In this document: one piece after another, positions 35,024 through 44,656 of the stretch
Layout: each line of letters starts with the position of its first letter
Position numbering within the stretch: the first letter of the stretch is position 1
Assembly (NCBI GenBank): GCA_035645275.1
Contig: DASQMX010000002.1
Location: 1 to 64,000, forward strand
Source: Paranoxybacillus sp035645275
Lineage (GTDB): Bacteria > Bacillota > Bacilli > Bacillales > Anoxybacillaceae
Direction of reading: 5' to 3'
Length of the DNA: 64,000 nucleotides
Program-made: the position numbers and the translations under genes
The notes under the pieces: model-generated
Seen by the model: only the letters and a program-made list of their open reading frames with translations
The model's database searches: none
Told to the model about the DNA's origin: nothing

Positions 35024-36100
35024 ATGAAAATTCAGCTATACACGGACTTATGTAAATTACTTGGTATTGACTATCCGATTATTCAGGCGGGGATGGCAGG
35101 AAAAATTACAAGCCCTGAACTTGTCGCTGCTGTTTCGAATGCGGGCGCGCTTGGAATGCTGGGAGCTGCCTATATGACTCCTGACCAGCTTGATCAAGCG
35201 ATAAGGGATGTCCGAAAGCTAACCGACAGGCCGTTTGGCGTCAATTTGTTTTTCTTTGAGCCTTCCAAAGAAAAAGGGAATATAACAGAGATGCAAAAAT
35301 ACTTGAACTCGTTTCGACAGGAGCTAAATATCCCGTTACAAACTGAAGCTAATGTGAACTATATGGATCAACAAGAATCTCTGCTTGAAGTTGTGTTTGA
35401 TCATCGAGTCCCTGTTCTCGGTGCAACGTTTGGCATTCCTTCTGAGGAAATTCTCCAAAAGGCGAAAACGCTAGGAATTCGTACGACGATGATGGTGACA
35501 ACTGTTCGAGAAGCCGTTTTAGCCGAACAAGCGGGAATTGATATTTTGATTGCGCAGGGCGGAGAAGCGGGGGGACATCGGGGGACATTGGAAGTTAAGA
35601 AAGGAAGTCATGGCGCGCTTATTGGTACAATGGCGCTTGTTCCGCAAGTGGTTGATCATACAACAGTTCCCGTCGTTGCGGCTGGTGGAATTATGGATGG
35701 AAGGGGGCTTGTTGCCTCTCTTGCATTAGGAGCGCAAGGTGTCCAGCTTGGAACGAGATTCCTGCTTGCAAAAGAAGCCGAGACACATCCTGTTTACCGC
35801 GAGCAACTGCTCAAAGCAACGGAAGAAGACACCGTCATCACGACAGTGTTTTCTGGAAGACCGGCACGGGGAATTCGGAATGATTTTATAGAAAAAACAG
35901 AACAGCATGGTCCCGCTCCTTTGCCTTATCCATGGCAAAATCAAGTAACGCAGGATATTAGACAGGCGGCAGCTAAGCAGAACGATTCTCGCTTTATGTC
36001 ACTGTGGGCGGGGCAAGGCCTCCGTTTAGCTGTGAAGGAAGAACGGGCTGAGGATATCATTATTGGAATGATCGAGCAGGCAAAAATAATCATCGGATGA
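35024..36100 (+). CDS. Nitronate monooxygenase (2-nitropropane dioxygenase family)
   Basis: A 358-residue FMN-binding TIM-barrel enzyme that oxidises toxic nitronates such as propionate-3-nitronate. Motifs present are IIQAGMAGKITSPELVAAVS, the AQGGEAGGHRG phosphate-binding loop with the catalytic His, and VVAAGGIMDGRG followed by LGAQGVQLGTRF. ATG 35024 has TTGGAG 8 bases upstream; the longer frame from GTG 35015 would overlap this site. It is most like YrpB of B. subtilis. It is monocistronic, and the next 250 bases carry a mobile-repeat fragment and a terminator. Confidence 0.9.
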   Translation: MKIQLYTDLCKLLGIDYPIIQAGMAGKITSPELVAAVSNAGALGMLGAAYMTPDQLDQAIRDVRKLTDRPFGVNLFFFEPSKEKGNITEMQKYLNSFRQELNIPLQTEANVNYMDQQESLLEVVFDHRVPVLGATFGIPSEEILQKAKTLGIRTTMMVTTVREAVLAEQAGIDILIAQGGEAGGHRGTLEVKKGSHGALIGTMALVPQVVDHTTVPVVAAGGIMDGRGLVASLALGAQGVQLGTRFLLAKEAETHPVYREQLLKATEEDTVITTVFSGRPARGIRNDFIEKTEQHGPAPLPYPWQNQVTQDIRQAAAKQNDSRFMSLWAGQGLRLAVKEERAEDIIIGMIEQAKIIIG

Positions 36101-36131
36101 TGATAAATCAAGCAATGTTGACAGCCAGATG

Positions 36132-36180
36132 TGTTGATTAACCAATAAAATCCAGATAAAGCAGGTTTATTTAAGTAGCT
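36132..36180. repeat. Half-copy of the palindromic repeat, inverted orientation (copy 3)
   Basis: TGTTGATTAACCAATAAAAT at 36132 onward, then CAGGTTTATTTAAGTAGCT, is the reverse complement of the right end of the copy at 60691-60908 (AAGCTACTTAAATAAACCTG to TTGGTTAATCAACA). The remainder of the element is missing. This confirms TGTTGATTA(A/G)CCA as a terminal sequence. Confidence 0.75.
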
Positions 36181-36248
36181 CTACTCCGCTTATTCAGGAG
36201 GCTGAAAAGTTGATTTGAGAAGTAGATATTAGGTATACTTTTATGTAA

Positions 36249-36310
36249 GGTAGGGTACCCCTTTCTCTTAGATTTTTTGCAAATCAGAGAATACCCTACC
36301 TTTTTCTTTT
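36249..36310 (+). terminator. Strong hairpin terminator downstream of nitronate monooxygenase
   Basis: GGTAGGGTA (36249-36257) pairs with TACCCTACC (36292-36300), with TCTC/GAGA inside, followed by TTTTTCTTTT. Confidence 0.8.
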
Positions 36311-36390
36311 AGTCTACTTATTTTCTTTACATAAACTTTTATACATCATCTTTTGATGTGTTATTTATTAATAAGTTAAGGAGTAACAAT

Positions 36391-38520
36391 ATGAAATGGT
36401 TTAAATCGCAGATTTTTTGGAAAATCTATATCATTAATCTAGTCATTATCTGTATACTTTTAGGTTTGATGTTTATTGTATCACGTATCATATTGCCGGA
36501 AATTTCAAAGGAGCAATATCGGCAAATTACTGATAAAACGGTTTTACGCATGAAAGATCAAATTTCTCTCATTGCGCAAGACCTGCAAAACCTTGAGAAT
36601 TACGTTCAGTCGAATGAAAATTTTAAGTCCAATGATTTTAATCGTCTTTTTAAGGGATTAGAGAATATTGTTGACGTTTCGCCTTATATTGATAGTGGCA
36701 CGGTTGTAGATACAAATGGATATGTACGAGGATTTTATCCGAATGACTTGAAACATTTGAAAAATTATAACTTAAGTAAGCGTGAGTATTTTCAGCAAGC
36801 ACTTAAAACAAAAAAAATTTATTTAAGTGATGTCGTTTCCGCAGATACAGGGCGATATTTGATTGTTGTTTCAGTTCCCGTTTTAAACAATCATAAAGAA
36901 GTCGAACGAGTCGTCAATTTATCGTTACGTATTGCAAATAACGAAATTTTTCAATCCATATTTCAAAGTTTTAAAATCGGGGAAAACGGGTACACGTTTA
37001 TTGTTGATCGAAACGGAAAAATTATCTCCCATCCGTCAAAAGAACGAATTGGAGAGGATGTAAGTCAAAACCCTGTTGTAAGAAAGGTATTGAAAAAACG
37101 ATCGGGATATCAAGAAGTTACGAATACACAGGGTATTACGATGCTTGCTTCGTTTGAATATATCCCGATTTTAGAGTGGGGAATTGTAGCGCAAATACCT
37201 ATTGATGAAATTTATCAACCCTATTTAGCATTTCAAAAATCATTGTGGACGATCTCACTAGTGACCTTTATTGTTTTATCTGTTTTAACTGCTTTATATG
37301 CAAGGCAGCTTATTCATCCAATCCGTCGATTATATCTTGCGGTGGATCAAGTGGCAAAGGGGGATTATAATCAACGGATCGAGAAAATTGATAATACAGA
37401 AATCGGAAAATTATCCAATCGTTTTAATGAAATGATTCATTATATTCGCCAGTCGAAAGCGAATTTGCAGCTTAAAGAAGAACAATTGAAAGAACAGAAA
37501 GAATTTCTTCGGAAAATTATCGATATGAATCCAAGTTATATATATGCTATCGACAAGGAAGGAAAGTTTACCCTTGTAAACGAATCATTCGCTAAGCTTT
37601 TAGGAACAGAAACTCAGCATCTTCTTGGCAAAAAGATCGATGATTTTCAGTTTCATATAGAATTTGATCGAGTTCGTGCTTGGGAAGAAATAGAGAAAGT
37701 GAAGGAACGTCTCATTCTTGAAGAAGAGTTTAAGGATCAGGAAGGGAAAATTAGGTGGGTAGAAACAGTAAGACTACCTATTTTGTCTCCGAATGAGGGA
37801 GCCGATCAAATCTTATTTGTTTCTACCGATATCACAGAGCGCAAACAAGCGGAAGAGTTATTACGGAAATCGGAAAAGCTTGCGGTTGTAGGAGAACTGG
37901 CTGCAGGAGTGGCCCATGAGATTCGAAATCCGTTGACTTCTATCAAGGGGTTTATGCATCTATTAAAAGAAGAATGTGAAACACATAAACATTATTTTGA
38001 AATTATAGAATCTGAATTGGAGAGAATTAACTTTATTGTTAACGAGTTTTTAATGTTAGGGAAACCACAGGTGATGAATTTTCAGAAGAAAGATGTTTGC
38101 ATTCTTTTGAAAGATGTTATGACCTTACTTGATGCACAGGCTATCTTAAATAATGTTAAAATGGTTTCAGAATTTGAACCGAATCTTCCGTTACTTGATT
38201 GCGATGAAAACCGATTAAAACAAGTATTCATTAATATTATTAAAAATGCCATTGAGGCGATGCCAAACGGTGGAGAGATGAAGGTTCAAGCGAAGATGCA
38301 AGAAAATAGTCTTGTTATTCGCTTTATTGATCAAGGGTGCGGAATACCAAAAGATAGAATCGCAAAGCTAGGAGAGCCTTTTTATAGTACGAAGGAAAAG
38401 GGAACTGGTTTAGGGTTAATGGTAAGTTATAAAATTATCGAAGCTCATAGTGGAAGTATTAAAATTGAAAGTGAAGTAGGTCAAGGAACTACTGTGGATA
38501 TTATTTTTCCAATTTCTTAA
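36391..38520 (+). CDS. Membrane sensor histidine kinase (dCache-HAMP-PAS-HisKA-HATPase), orphan
   Basis: About 709 residues from ATG 36391 (AAGGAG upstream). Domains are: membrane helix 1 (about 10-32), an extracytoplasmic double-Cache sensor (about 40-275, with GENGYTFIVDRNGKIISHP), helix 2 (about 282-302), HAMP (LIHPIRRLYLAVDQVAKGDY), PAS (about 370-490), then the phospho-acceptor H-box VAHEIRNPLTSIKGFMHLL and the ATPase boxes (NIIKNAIEAMPNGG, DQGCGIPKDRI, GTGLGLMVSYKI). The H-box is that of the KinA/B/E sporulation kinase group. No response regulator gene is adjacent, so phosphotransfer to Spo0F is a reasonable inference. The ligand of the Cache domain is unknown. Confidence 0.9.
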   Translation: MKWFKSQIFWKIYIINLVIICILLGLMFIVSRIILPEISKEQYRQITDKTVLRMKDQISLIAQDLQNLENYVQSNENFKSNDFNRLFKGLENIVDVSPYIDSGTVVDTNGYVRGFYPNDLKHLKNYNLSKREYFQQALKTKKIYLSDVVSADTGRYLIVVSVPVLNNHKEVERVVNLSLRIANNEIFQSIFQSFKIGENGYTFIVDRNGKIISHPSKERIGEDVSQNPVVRKVLKKRSGYQEVTNTQGITMLASFEYIPILEWGIVAQIPIDEIYQPYLAFQKSLWTISLVTFIVLSVLTALYARQLIHPIRRLYLAVDQVAKGDYNQRIEKIDNTEIGKLSNRFNEMIHYIRQSKANLQLKEEQLKEQKEFLRKIIDMNPSYIYAIDKEGKFTLVNESFAKLLGTETQHLLGKKIDDFQFHIEFDRVRAWEEIEKVKERLILEEEFKDQEGKIRWVETVRLPILSPNEGADQILFVSTDITERKQAEELLRKSEKLAVVGELAAGVAHEIRNPLTSIKGFMHLLKEECETHKHYFEIIESELERINFIVNEFLMLGKPQVMNFQKKDVCILLKDVMTLLDAQAILNNVKMVSEFEPNLPLLDCDENRLKQVFINIIKNAIEAMPNGGEMKVQAKMQENSLVIRFIDQGCGIPKDRIAKLGEPFYSTKEKGTGLGLMVSYKIIEAHSGSIKIESEVGQGTTVDIIFPIS

Positions 38521-38545
38521 TCTGTAGTTTATGGAATAGTTGCTA

Positions 38546-38593
38546 GTGCTTGTCACTGCCCATTCGTCGGGTGGTGATAGGCACGAATTTTTT
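38546..38593 (+). terminator. Terminator after the histidine kinase gene
   Basis: GTGCTTGTCAC with CCC pairs imperfectly with GGG and GTGATAGGCAC, followed by AATTTTTT. Confidence 0.65.
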
Positions 38594-38880
38594 GTTGATA
38601 AAAATTGATCAATCACGGAGAAATCTTCTTTATGTAATCCATGTTTCCTGTTTCGCTAAGCCCTATATTTCTTTTGTGACATTGGTAATTGGCAAGGCAA
38701 CGTTGTTCTTATGTGCTATAAACTCAATTATTATAGTTGTAAAATAAAAAGTGACAGAATTTTAAATGAAAATTTATAAGCAATCACCTAAATCTTATAT
38801 GGTAAAAAAATAATTTCCAATATATTGATATGATGGTATAATGTGTTTAAATCTGTAATTTACTAAAGGTAGGGAGAATT

Positions 38881-40134
38881 ATGTCACTAAGGAGTTATAT
38901 GGTCCGAACTTTGTTTGTTGTTGTGCCTTGCACTTTTCTTATTGGTCTTGGCGTTTGCATGGTTAATGGTTTCACTGGTTCGACGTTTTGGTTGACGATT
39001 GGCAGCCTTATTTTATGTGGTATGTTAGTTGGAATTTTGGCTGCAACTTTAAATTACCGTCGGTTCATTGCTCCTATTTCCGTGATCAACTCCCACTTAG
39101 AAGCGATTACGGACGGTGATTTATCGACTCGTATTCCTGTTGATGAAGTGAGAGAGCTAAAGCCAATTGCTGTTTGTATAAACGAAATGGTGGAAACGTG
39201 GGGAACGTTAATCACGAACGTAAAACGTCACTCCCATGAAATCGTTTCATTTTCTGAACAGTTGACGCACATTGCTGAACAAACGACGAGAGCTACTGAA
39301 CAAATTGCTTCGACGATGGAAGATATAGCTATCGGATCGGAGCAACAAGTTAAGTCTGTTCAAGAAACTTCTGCTTCTATGAATGAGATTTCTAACGGTC
39401 TTTCTCAAGTTGCGATGAATACCCAGCAAGTTTCTGTTAGCGCCGGGGAAACGTTTGTAAAAGCAAAAGCGGGAACACAAGCCATTGAAAAGATGGAAGA
39501 GCAAATGCGTTTCATCCATAAACATGTAGAATCGTTAGGACAAGTTGTCAGAGGATTAGGAGATCGCTCTAATGAGATTGGACAGATTACACAAGTCATT
39601 ACAGGAATCGCTTCGCAAACGAACTTGCTCGCTTTAAATGCCGCTATCGAAGCGGCGAGAGCGGGGGAGCAAGGACGAGGATTCGCTGTTGTCGCGGATG
39701 AAGTGCGTAAGCTTGCTGAACAGTCTGCGGAATCCGCTCAGCAAATCTCACAATTGATCACACAAATTCAAGAAGAAACAGAGGAAGCAATCACGTCGAT
39801 GCAAACCGTGGCAAATGAAGTAGCTCAAGGTCTTGATGCAGTAAATTCGGCGGGAGAGTCCTTTGAACAAATTCGCCAGTCCGTCAATGAAGTAACCAAA
39901 CAAATTGAACAAGTTTCCGCCGCCGTTCAGCAAATGACCGCAGGCGCTCAACAAATTGCTAAGTCTCTCGACAATATCGCTTCCATTGTTGAGGAATCTT
40001 CAACCGGATCATTAAACATCTCAGCGTCTACGGAAGAACAGATGGCCTCAATGGAAGAAATCGAATCATCCGCGTCTTCCTTAAGCAAAATGGCGGAAGA
40101 GATGCAATCTTTATTAAATAAGTTTAAAGTGTAA
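38881..40134 (+). CDS. Methyl-accepting chemotaxis protein without an external sensor domain
   Basis: A 417-residue chemoreceptor. Two membrane helices (about 8-28 and 35-55) are separated by only a few residues, so there is no extracytoplasmic ligand domain. A HAMP domain follows (about 58-110, RRFIAPISVINSHLEAITDG), then the signalling coiled coil with the hairpin tip IASQTNLLALNAAIEAARAG and GRGFAVVADEVRKLAEQS. Input must come from the membrane, HAMP or a partner protein. GTAGGGAGAATT precedes the ATG, and TATAAT at about 38836 may be its -10 box. Monocistronic. Confidence 0.9.
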   Translation: MSLRSYMVRTLFVVVPCTFLIGLGVCMVNGFTGSTFWLTIGSLILCGMLVGILAATLNYRRFIAPISVINSHLEAITDGDLSTRIPVDEVRELKPIAVCINEMVETWGTLITNVKRHSHEIVSFSEQLTHIAEQTTRATEQIASTMEDIAIGSEQQVKSVQETSASMNEISNGLSQVAMNTQQVSVSAGETFVKAKAGTQAIEKMEEQMRFIHKHVESLGQVVRGLGDRSNEIGQITQVITGIASQTNLLALNAAIEAARAGEQGRGFAVVADEVRKLAEQSAESAQQISQLITQIQEETEEAITSMQTVANEVAQGLDAVNSAGESFEQIRQSVNEVTKQIEQVSAAVQQMTAGAQQIAKSLDNIASIVEESSTGSLNISASTEEQMASMEEIESSASSLSKMAEEMQSLLNKFKV

Positions 40135-40200
40135 AACAGTCGGACTTTTCTTTTATGATCGAACAATTTCCGTGATAAGGCTAGTTATAAATAAAAATAA

Positions 40201-40323
40201 GAGGCTGACCCATAAGTGTCTGATCTCATGCACCTGTCATATATATCGTTCATTGATCCAATGAGATGTTCTATATAAGGTGTTGTGGGGGCTGACACGT
40301 TGATTATGGGTCAGCCCTTTTTT
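40201..40323. repeat. Inverted-repeat element with GGCTGACCCATAA ends
   Basis: GGCTGACCCATAA at about 40203 is inverted as TTATGGGTCAGCC near 40304-40316, then TTTTTT. A second inner GGGGGCTGACAC occurs. Related, more decayed copies lie at 57375-57465 and 61781-61935. It could end transcription of the chemoreceptor gene but is larger than a normal terminator, so a small mobile repeat is likelier. Confidence 0.6.
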
Positions 40324-40329
40324 CATATT

Positions 40330-40920
40330 CATCTTTTTGAAGCCATGAACTCTTTTTTGGAGGAGATTTCCGAATACATAGGAAGGTCATTTATAACAAA
40401 CTTCTGTTTGCTTCATCTAAAACCATCATCGTGTGCCCTTCTTTAAAGAAAAAATGTATCATATCATGAAGCAATTGTAAGAGAGCTTCGCTGTACATCA
40501 CTTCTAAGGCTGAGTGGTCATCTTTCCTTTTTCTTTTTGCTTCAGTTCAGATGTTTATTTCTTGATATTGGTAAGTAATAGTAATTAAGTTAGAAAGCGA
40601 AGAATATTTCATGTATTAAGTCGGTGACTTTTGTATGTATCATCTTCTTTTTCTATGTTAGAGGAAATGGAGGATGTTCAATTGAAGGTAGTTGAGTAGG
40701 TAGAAGGAATCTGGAGGATTTGGGAGGATTCAAGACGATACGGGAGGATTTATACAGATATCGGAGGTATGAGGCAGTAGACCCTATATTATCCGAGAAT
40801 ACGCTCGAATACAGATATATACCAAATTTGTAAATAATAACCATAATAAACTATAATTTTCATCGTAGAGTTTCATTCATCGTAAAATTTTTTGTTTTTG
40901 TAGCTGTAAAAGGGGGGATG
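40330..40920. other. Intergenic region without a gene; cluster of GGAGGAT words
   Basis: No coding frame of note. Between about 40670 and 40780, GGAGGAT or GGAGGTAT recurs five times (at spacings of about 14-20 bases), resembling repeated ribosome sites without starts. Significance unclear. Confidence 0.35.
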
Positions 40921-40924
40921 TAAC

Positions 40925-41741
40925 CATTGAAGCATTTTTTAAGAATTTATGAAGCCTATTTATAACAGCAGCAAAATGAAAAGAGAACTATTCGAATGTA
41001 TCTCCTGAGGCAGAGCACTTTCTTGTGTATTAAAAAATTGTTTCAACAATTGGAGCAATCTGATTTGTTTCAATATCGTGCTGAACTGCTGTGAAAGGAA
41101 ATGAAAGTGTCTACTATCAACCAATTAATATCCACATTAAACTCCTTTTTTCGATGGGTCCGCCAAAATGGATATATCCGCGAAAACTTTGCATCACAGC
41201 TTCGTTTTCACCAAGAAAAATCATTTTCAACAAACTAGCTGTCAAAAGAACAGTTGCTATTAGGAGTCGTTGCAAAGGAAAGAAATCCGTTTAAAAAAGC
41301 GTGTAATAAGGAATTGTTAGTTGTCATGCTTTATGTCGGGTTGCGCATTGAAGAATTGTCAAAACTTTATACTTACTCAATAAAGAATGCCTGTTTATTA
41401 GTTGTTGATCATGGAAAAATATCCCGGTAGATTCCTTTATGCTCAAAAGCAAAAGAGAAAATTTATGCATGGATAAAAGTTCGTCATCGAATGAAAAAGC
41501 AAATGTATATTTAGGAAAGTACGTATTTATTTGTCACAGAACGTTCTGATCAAATGCAGCCGAGAGTGATTCAATATGTCGTCAAAGCCTATAGTAAAAG
41601 GCTTAGTTCTCGGTAACTTATCAAATGCTGAGAACCACGTTTTGCCGACGTCTAGTAGAGCGGAGTAAAATATCGGAATAAGTACAAATGATTGCCGGAC
41701 AAAAGTCACTCTCGGCAAGCTATAAATATTTCGATTTTAGG
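40925..41741 (+). pseudogene. Decayed tyrosine recombinase (XerC/phage-integrase family)
   Basis: Successive frames give recognisable pieces of a tyrosine recombinase: the N-terminal core-binding part (STINQLISTLNSFFRWVRQN near 41110-41170), the catalytic-domain start (LLVVMLYVGLRIEELSKLY near 41310-41370, holding the first catalytic Arg), and the C-terminal box (LRTTFCRRLVE... VQMIAGQKSL... YKYFDF near 41620-41738, with the R-H region degenerate). Multiple stops and frameshifts lie between. The reading ends 14 bases before the start of the next gene, so the decayed recombinase abuts the ABC importer operon. Confidence 0.8.
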
Positions 41742-41751
41742 AGGTAAATAA

Positions 41752-42654
41752 TTGAAGAAATTAATTGGATTACTGTTATCTGTATTTTTGGCCTTTTCGT
41801 TAGCAGCATGTAATGCAGGAGAAGCAACGAAAAAAGGAAAAATTGTCGTTGCTGGAAAGAAATTTACGGAACAAGTGATTTTAACTCATCTATTAGCAGA
41901 GTATTTAAAGGCGAATACTGATTTAGAGGTTGAGGTAGAAGATAGTTTGGGTGGTGTTTTTGTTTTACATGAAGCAATAAAAAAGGGAGATATTGATTTA
42001 TACGTTGAGTATACGGGGACAGGATACTTAAACGTATTAAAAAATGAATACAAACCAGGTCAAACACCGGAAGAAGTATATGAAGCGACAAAAAAAGGAT
42101 ATAAAGAAAAATTTAATATCACTTGGTTAGAGCCTTTAGGTTTTAACAATACATACGCCCTGGCATTGCGCCAAGAACTTGCAAACAAATTAGGAGTAAA
42201 AACGTACACAGATTTGGCAGCGAAAGCACCACGATTAATTTTTGGATCTGATGCGGAATTTTTCGAGAGAAGTGATGGATTTGATGCGTTAGAAAAAGCG
42301 TACAACTTTGAATTTAAGAAGACGACAAACATTGACCCTGATTTGCAGTATGAAGCAGCAAAAAACGGTGATATTGATGTTATTACGGCATTTTCTACTG
42401 ACGCAAGAATTAAACAATTTGGTTTAACGTTGTTAGAGGATGATAAAAACTTCTTCCCGCCTTATTATGCGGTTCCGATTATTCGCCAAGAAGTGTTGGA
42501 TGCTAATCCGGGATTAGAAGAAACTCTTAACAAATTGGCAGGCATTTTATCTGACGAAAAAATGCTGGAACTAAATGCACAAGTGAACTTAAAAGGAAAA
42601 GAACCAAAACAAGTAGCGATTGATTTCTTAAAATCAGAAGGATTAATCGATTAG
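41752..42654 (+). CDS. Osmoprotectant-type ABC importer, substrate-binding lipoprotein
   Basis: A 300-residue OpuAC/OpuCC-like protein. A lipoprotein signal peptide ends in LAAC (Cys about 20), so it is membrane-anchored outside the cell. The binding fold carries VAGKKFTEQVILTHLLAEYL, DIDLYVEYTGTG and DIDVITAFSTDARI, typical of quaternary-amine binding proteins (glycine betaine, choline, carnitine). The start is TTG with TTTTAGGAGGTAAATAA before it. It is the first gene of a binding protein, ATPase, permease operon. The exact substrate cannot be read. The order differs from opuC (ATPase first, two permeases), resembling single-permease systems. Confidence 0.88.
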   Translation: MKKLIGLLLSVFLAFSLAACNAGEATKKGKIVVAGKKFTEQVILTHLLAEYLKANTDLEVEVEDSLGGVFVLHEAIKKGDIDLYVEYTGTGYLNVLKNEYKPGQTPEEVYEATKKGYKEKFNITWLEPLGFNNTYALALRQELANKLGVKTYTDLAAKAPRLIFGSDAEFFERSDGFDALEKAYNFEFKKTTNIDPDLQYEAAKNGDIDVITAFSTDARIKQFGLTLLEDDKNFFPPYYAVPIIRQEVLDANPGLEETLNKLAGILSDEKMLELNAQVNLKGKEPKQVAIDFLKSEGLID

Positions 42655-42719
42655 TAGTTGTGTGTTTATGCCAAAAACACAGATGGTTTTCTAATGAAAT
42701 GAAGGATAAGGGGAGCGAC

Positions 42720-43844
42720 ATGATTAAATTTGAAAATGTACGAAAGCAATATGAAGACGGCTTTGTTGTTTTAAAAAATATGAATCTCGATATTCAAAAG
42801 GGTGAACTGCTTACATTAATCGGTCCCAGCGGTTGCGGAAAAACAACAACGATGCGCATGATTAACCGCTTAATTGAGCCGACAGAGGGGAAAATTTATA
42901 TTGACGGTCAAGATATTTCTAAAATAGACCCTGTAGAACTGCGGAGAAATATCGGTTATGTCATTCAGCAAATTGGTTTGTTTCCTCATATGACAATCGA
43001 AGAAAATATTGCCCTTGTTCCGAAATTAAAAAAGTGGGAACCAAAACGATATTTGCAGCGTGTAGATGAACTATTGGATCTTGTAGGCCTCGATCCATCG
43101 ACGTTTAAACATCGCTATCCGTCTGAACTTAGTGGAGGACAGCAGCAGCGTGTCGGTGTTGTGCGGGCGTTGGCGGCAGAGCCAGACATTATTTTAATGG
43201 ATGAGCCGTTCAGCGCGCTTGATCCGATTAGCAGAGAGCAACTGCAAGACGATATCGTTAGACTGCAAGAAGACATTCAGAAGACGATTGTTTTTGTTAC
43301 GCATGATATGGACGAAGCGATTAAGATTGCCAATCGTATTGCGATTATGAAAGACGGTGAAATGATTCAACTCGATGCGCCAGATAAAATTTTGCGCCAT
43401 CCAGCTAATGATTTTGTACGTGGATTTATTGGAGAAGAGCGAATGAAACGTGGGGAGACTTCTATTCCAATTGCGGAGGATTTGATGTTTTCATCTGCTG
43501 TGACTTCTTCACCGAAACGAGGATTGGCAGAGGCGTTCCGTTTTATGAAAGAAAAGAAGGTTGATAGTTTGATGGTCATAGATAAAAATAAAGCATTACT
43601 TGGGGTTGTGACGTTAAAGAAAGTTAATGAACATTACAAAAACGAACAGTTAACATTAGCAGACATTATGGATACAAATGTTAAGACATTGAAAAAAGAC
43701 GCAGCTGTTAACGATGTTGCGGAAATTTTTCATGAAACAAATGTCAGTGCTATTCCTGTACTAGAAGGTGACAAGTTAGTGGGAGTGATAACAAGATCGA
43801 GTATGATGCGCGGATTAGCAGAATGGGAATATAACAAACAGTGA
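42720..43844 (+). CDS. Osmoprotectant-type ABC importer, ATPase with CBS domains
   Basis: About 374 residues from ATG 42720 (AAGGGGAG upstream). The ATPase domain has Walker A GPSGCGKTT, a Q-loop, signature LSGGQQQRVGVVRAL, Walker B IILMDEPFSALD and the H-loop FVTHDMDEA. The C-terminal third (about 250-370) is a pair of CBS domains (SLMVIDKNKALLGVVTLKK and AIPVLEGDKLVGVITRSS). In OpuA-type systems these sense ionic strength or cyclic di-AMP. It energises uptake of compatible solutes with the flanking genes. Confidence 0.92.
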   Translation: MIKFENVRKQYEDGFVVLKNMNLDIQKGELLTLIGPSGCGKTTTMRMINRLIEPTEGKIYIDGQDISKIDPVELRRNIGYVIQQIGLFPHMTIEENIALVPKLKKWEPKRYLQRVDELLDLVGLDPSTFKHRYPSELSGGQQQRVGVVRALAAEPDIILMDEPFSALDPISREQLQDDIVRLQEDIQKTIVFVTHDMDEAIKIANRIAIMKDGEMIQLDAPDKILRHPANDFVRGFIGEERMKRGETSIPIAEDLMFSSAVTSSPKRGLAEAFRFMKEKKVDSLMVIDKNKALLGVVTLKKVNEHYKNEQLTLADIMDTNVKTLKKDAAVNDVAEIFHETNVSAIPVLEGDKLVGVITRSSMMRGLAEWEYNKQ

Positions 43845-43858
43845 GGGAAGGATTGAAA

Positions 43859-44494
43859 ATGGGGTTAATAAATGCTTTTATTGAACGGAAAGACGATATT
43901 TGGATTTCCTTTCAGGAACATGTGTTGTTATCAGGAATTGCGATGCTTCTAGCGATCCTCATTGCCGTTCCATTAGGGATTTGGCTGACAAGAAATAAAA
44001 AACTGGCTGAACTGATTATTGGTGTTGCCGCAATTATTCAAACGATTCCTAGTTTGGCATTGTTAGGATTTATGCTACCGATTTTTGGAATAGGGAAAGT
44101 TCCGGCTATCATTGCGTTAACATTATACGCCTTACTTCCGATTTTGCGAAATACGTATACAGGAATTTTAGGGGTTGACCCTGCTCTTGTTGATGCCGGA
44201 AGAGGAATGGGGATGACGTCTCGCCAAATTTTATTTATGGTTGAATTGCCCTTAACGTTACCGATTATAATGGCGGGAGTTCGTACAGCGACCGTGTTGA
44301 CGATTGGTGTTGCCGCGCTAGCGACATTTATCGGAGCCGGTGGATTAGGTGATTTGATTGACAGAGGATTGCGTGTAGCGGATAAAAATTTAATTTTAAC
44401 CGGTGCCATTCCTGCTGCGATTTTAGCTATTCTGTTTGATTTAGCCCTTCGTAAGCTAGAGGAAAAAGTAACACCGAAAGGGCTGAAGTCGTAG
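43859..44494 (+). CDS. Osmoprotectant-type ABC importer, permease
   Basis: About 211 residues from ATG 43859 (GGGAAGGATTG upstream) and about five to six membrane helices. The cytoplasmic EAA-like loop is visible as DAGRGMGMTSRQILFMVELP. TIPSLALLGFMLPIFGIGK and GAGGLGDLIDRGL are characteristic of the OpuCB/OpuCD permease family. A single permease probably acts as a homodimer. It begins 14 bases after the ATPase stop, completing the three-gene operon. No clear terminator directly follows. Confidence 0.9.
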   Translation: MGLINAFIERKDDIWISFQEHVLLSGIAMLLAILIAVPLGIWLTRNKKLAELIIGVAAIIQTIPSLALLGFMLPIFGIGKVPAIIALTLYALLPILRNTYTGILGVDPALVDAGRGMGMTSRQILFMVELPLTLPIIMAGVRTATVLTIGVAALATFIGAGGLGDLIDRGLRVADKNLILTGAIPAAILAILFDLALRKLEEKVTPKGLKS

Positions 44495-44656
44495 AGTTAA
44501 ATAATTAAGGCTACATCTTCTTTTTGAATCATGCGCATTGTGTAAGTTTTGCGCTCTACATTTTTCTAATTAACAGAAAAGTTTTCCTCTAGAACTAGTA
44601 ATATCGTTGATCATAAAGAAATATCGGGTGATAGTATTTTAGTGAAATGAGAAAAA

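Noticed and set aside
44038..44409. A 123-codon minus-strand frame inside the importer permease gene
   Set aside because: Antisense shadow: it follows the codon pattern of the plus-strand gene and has no ribosome site.
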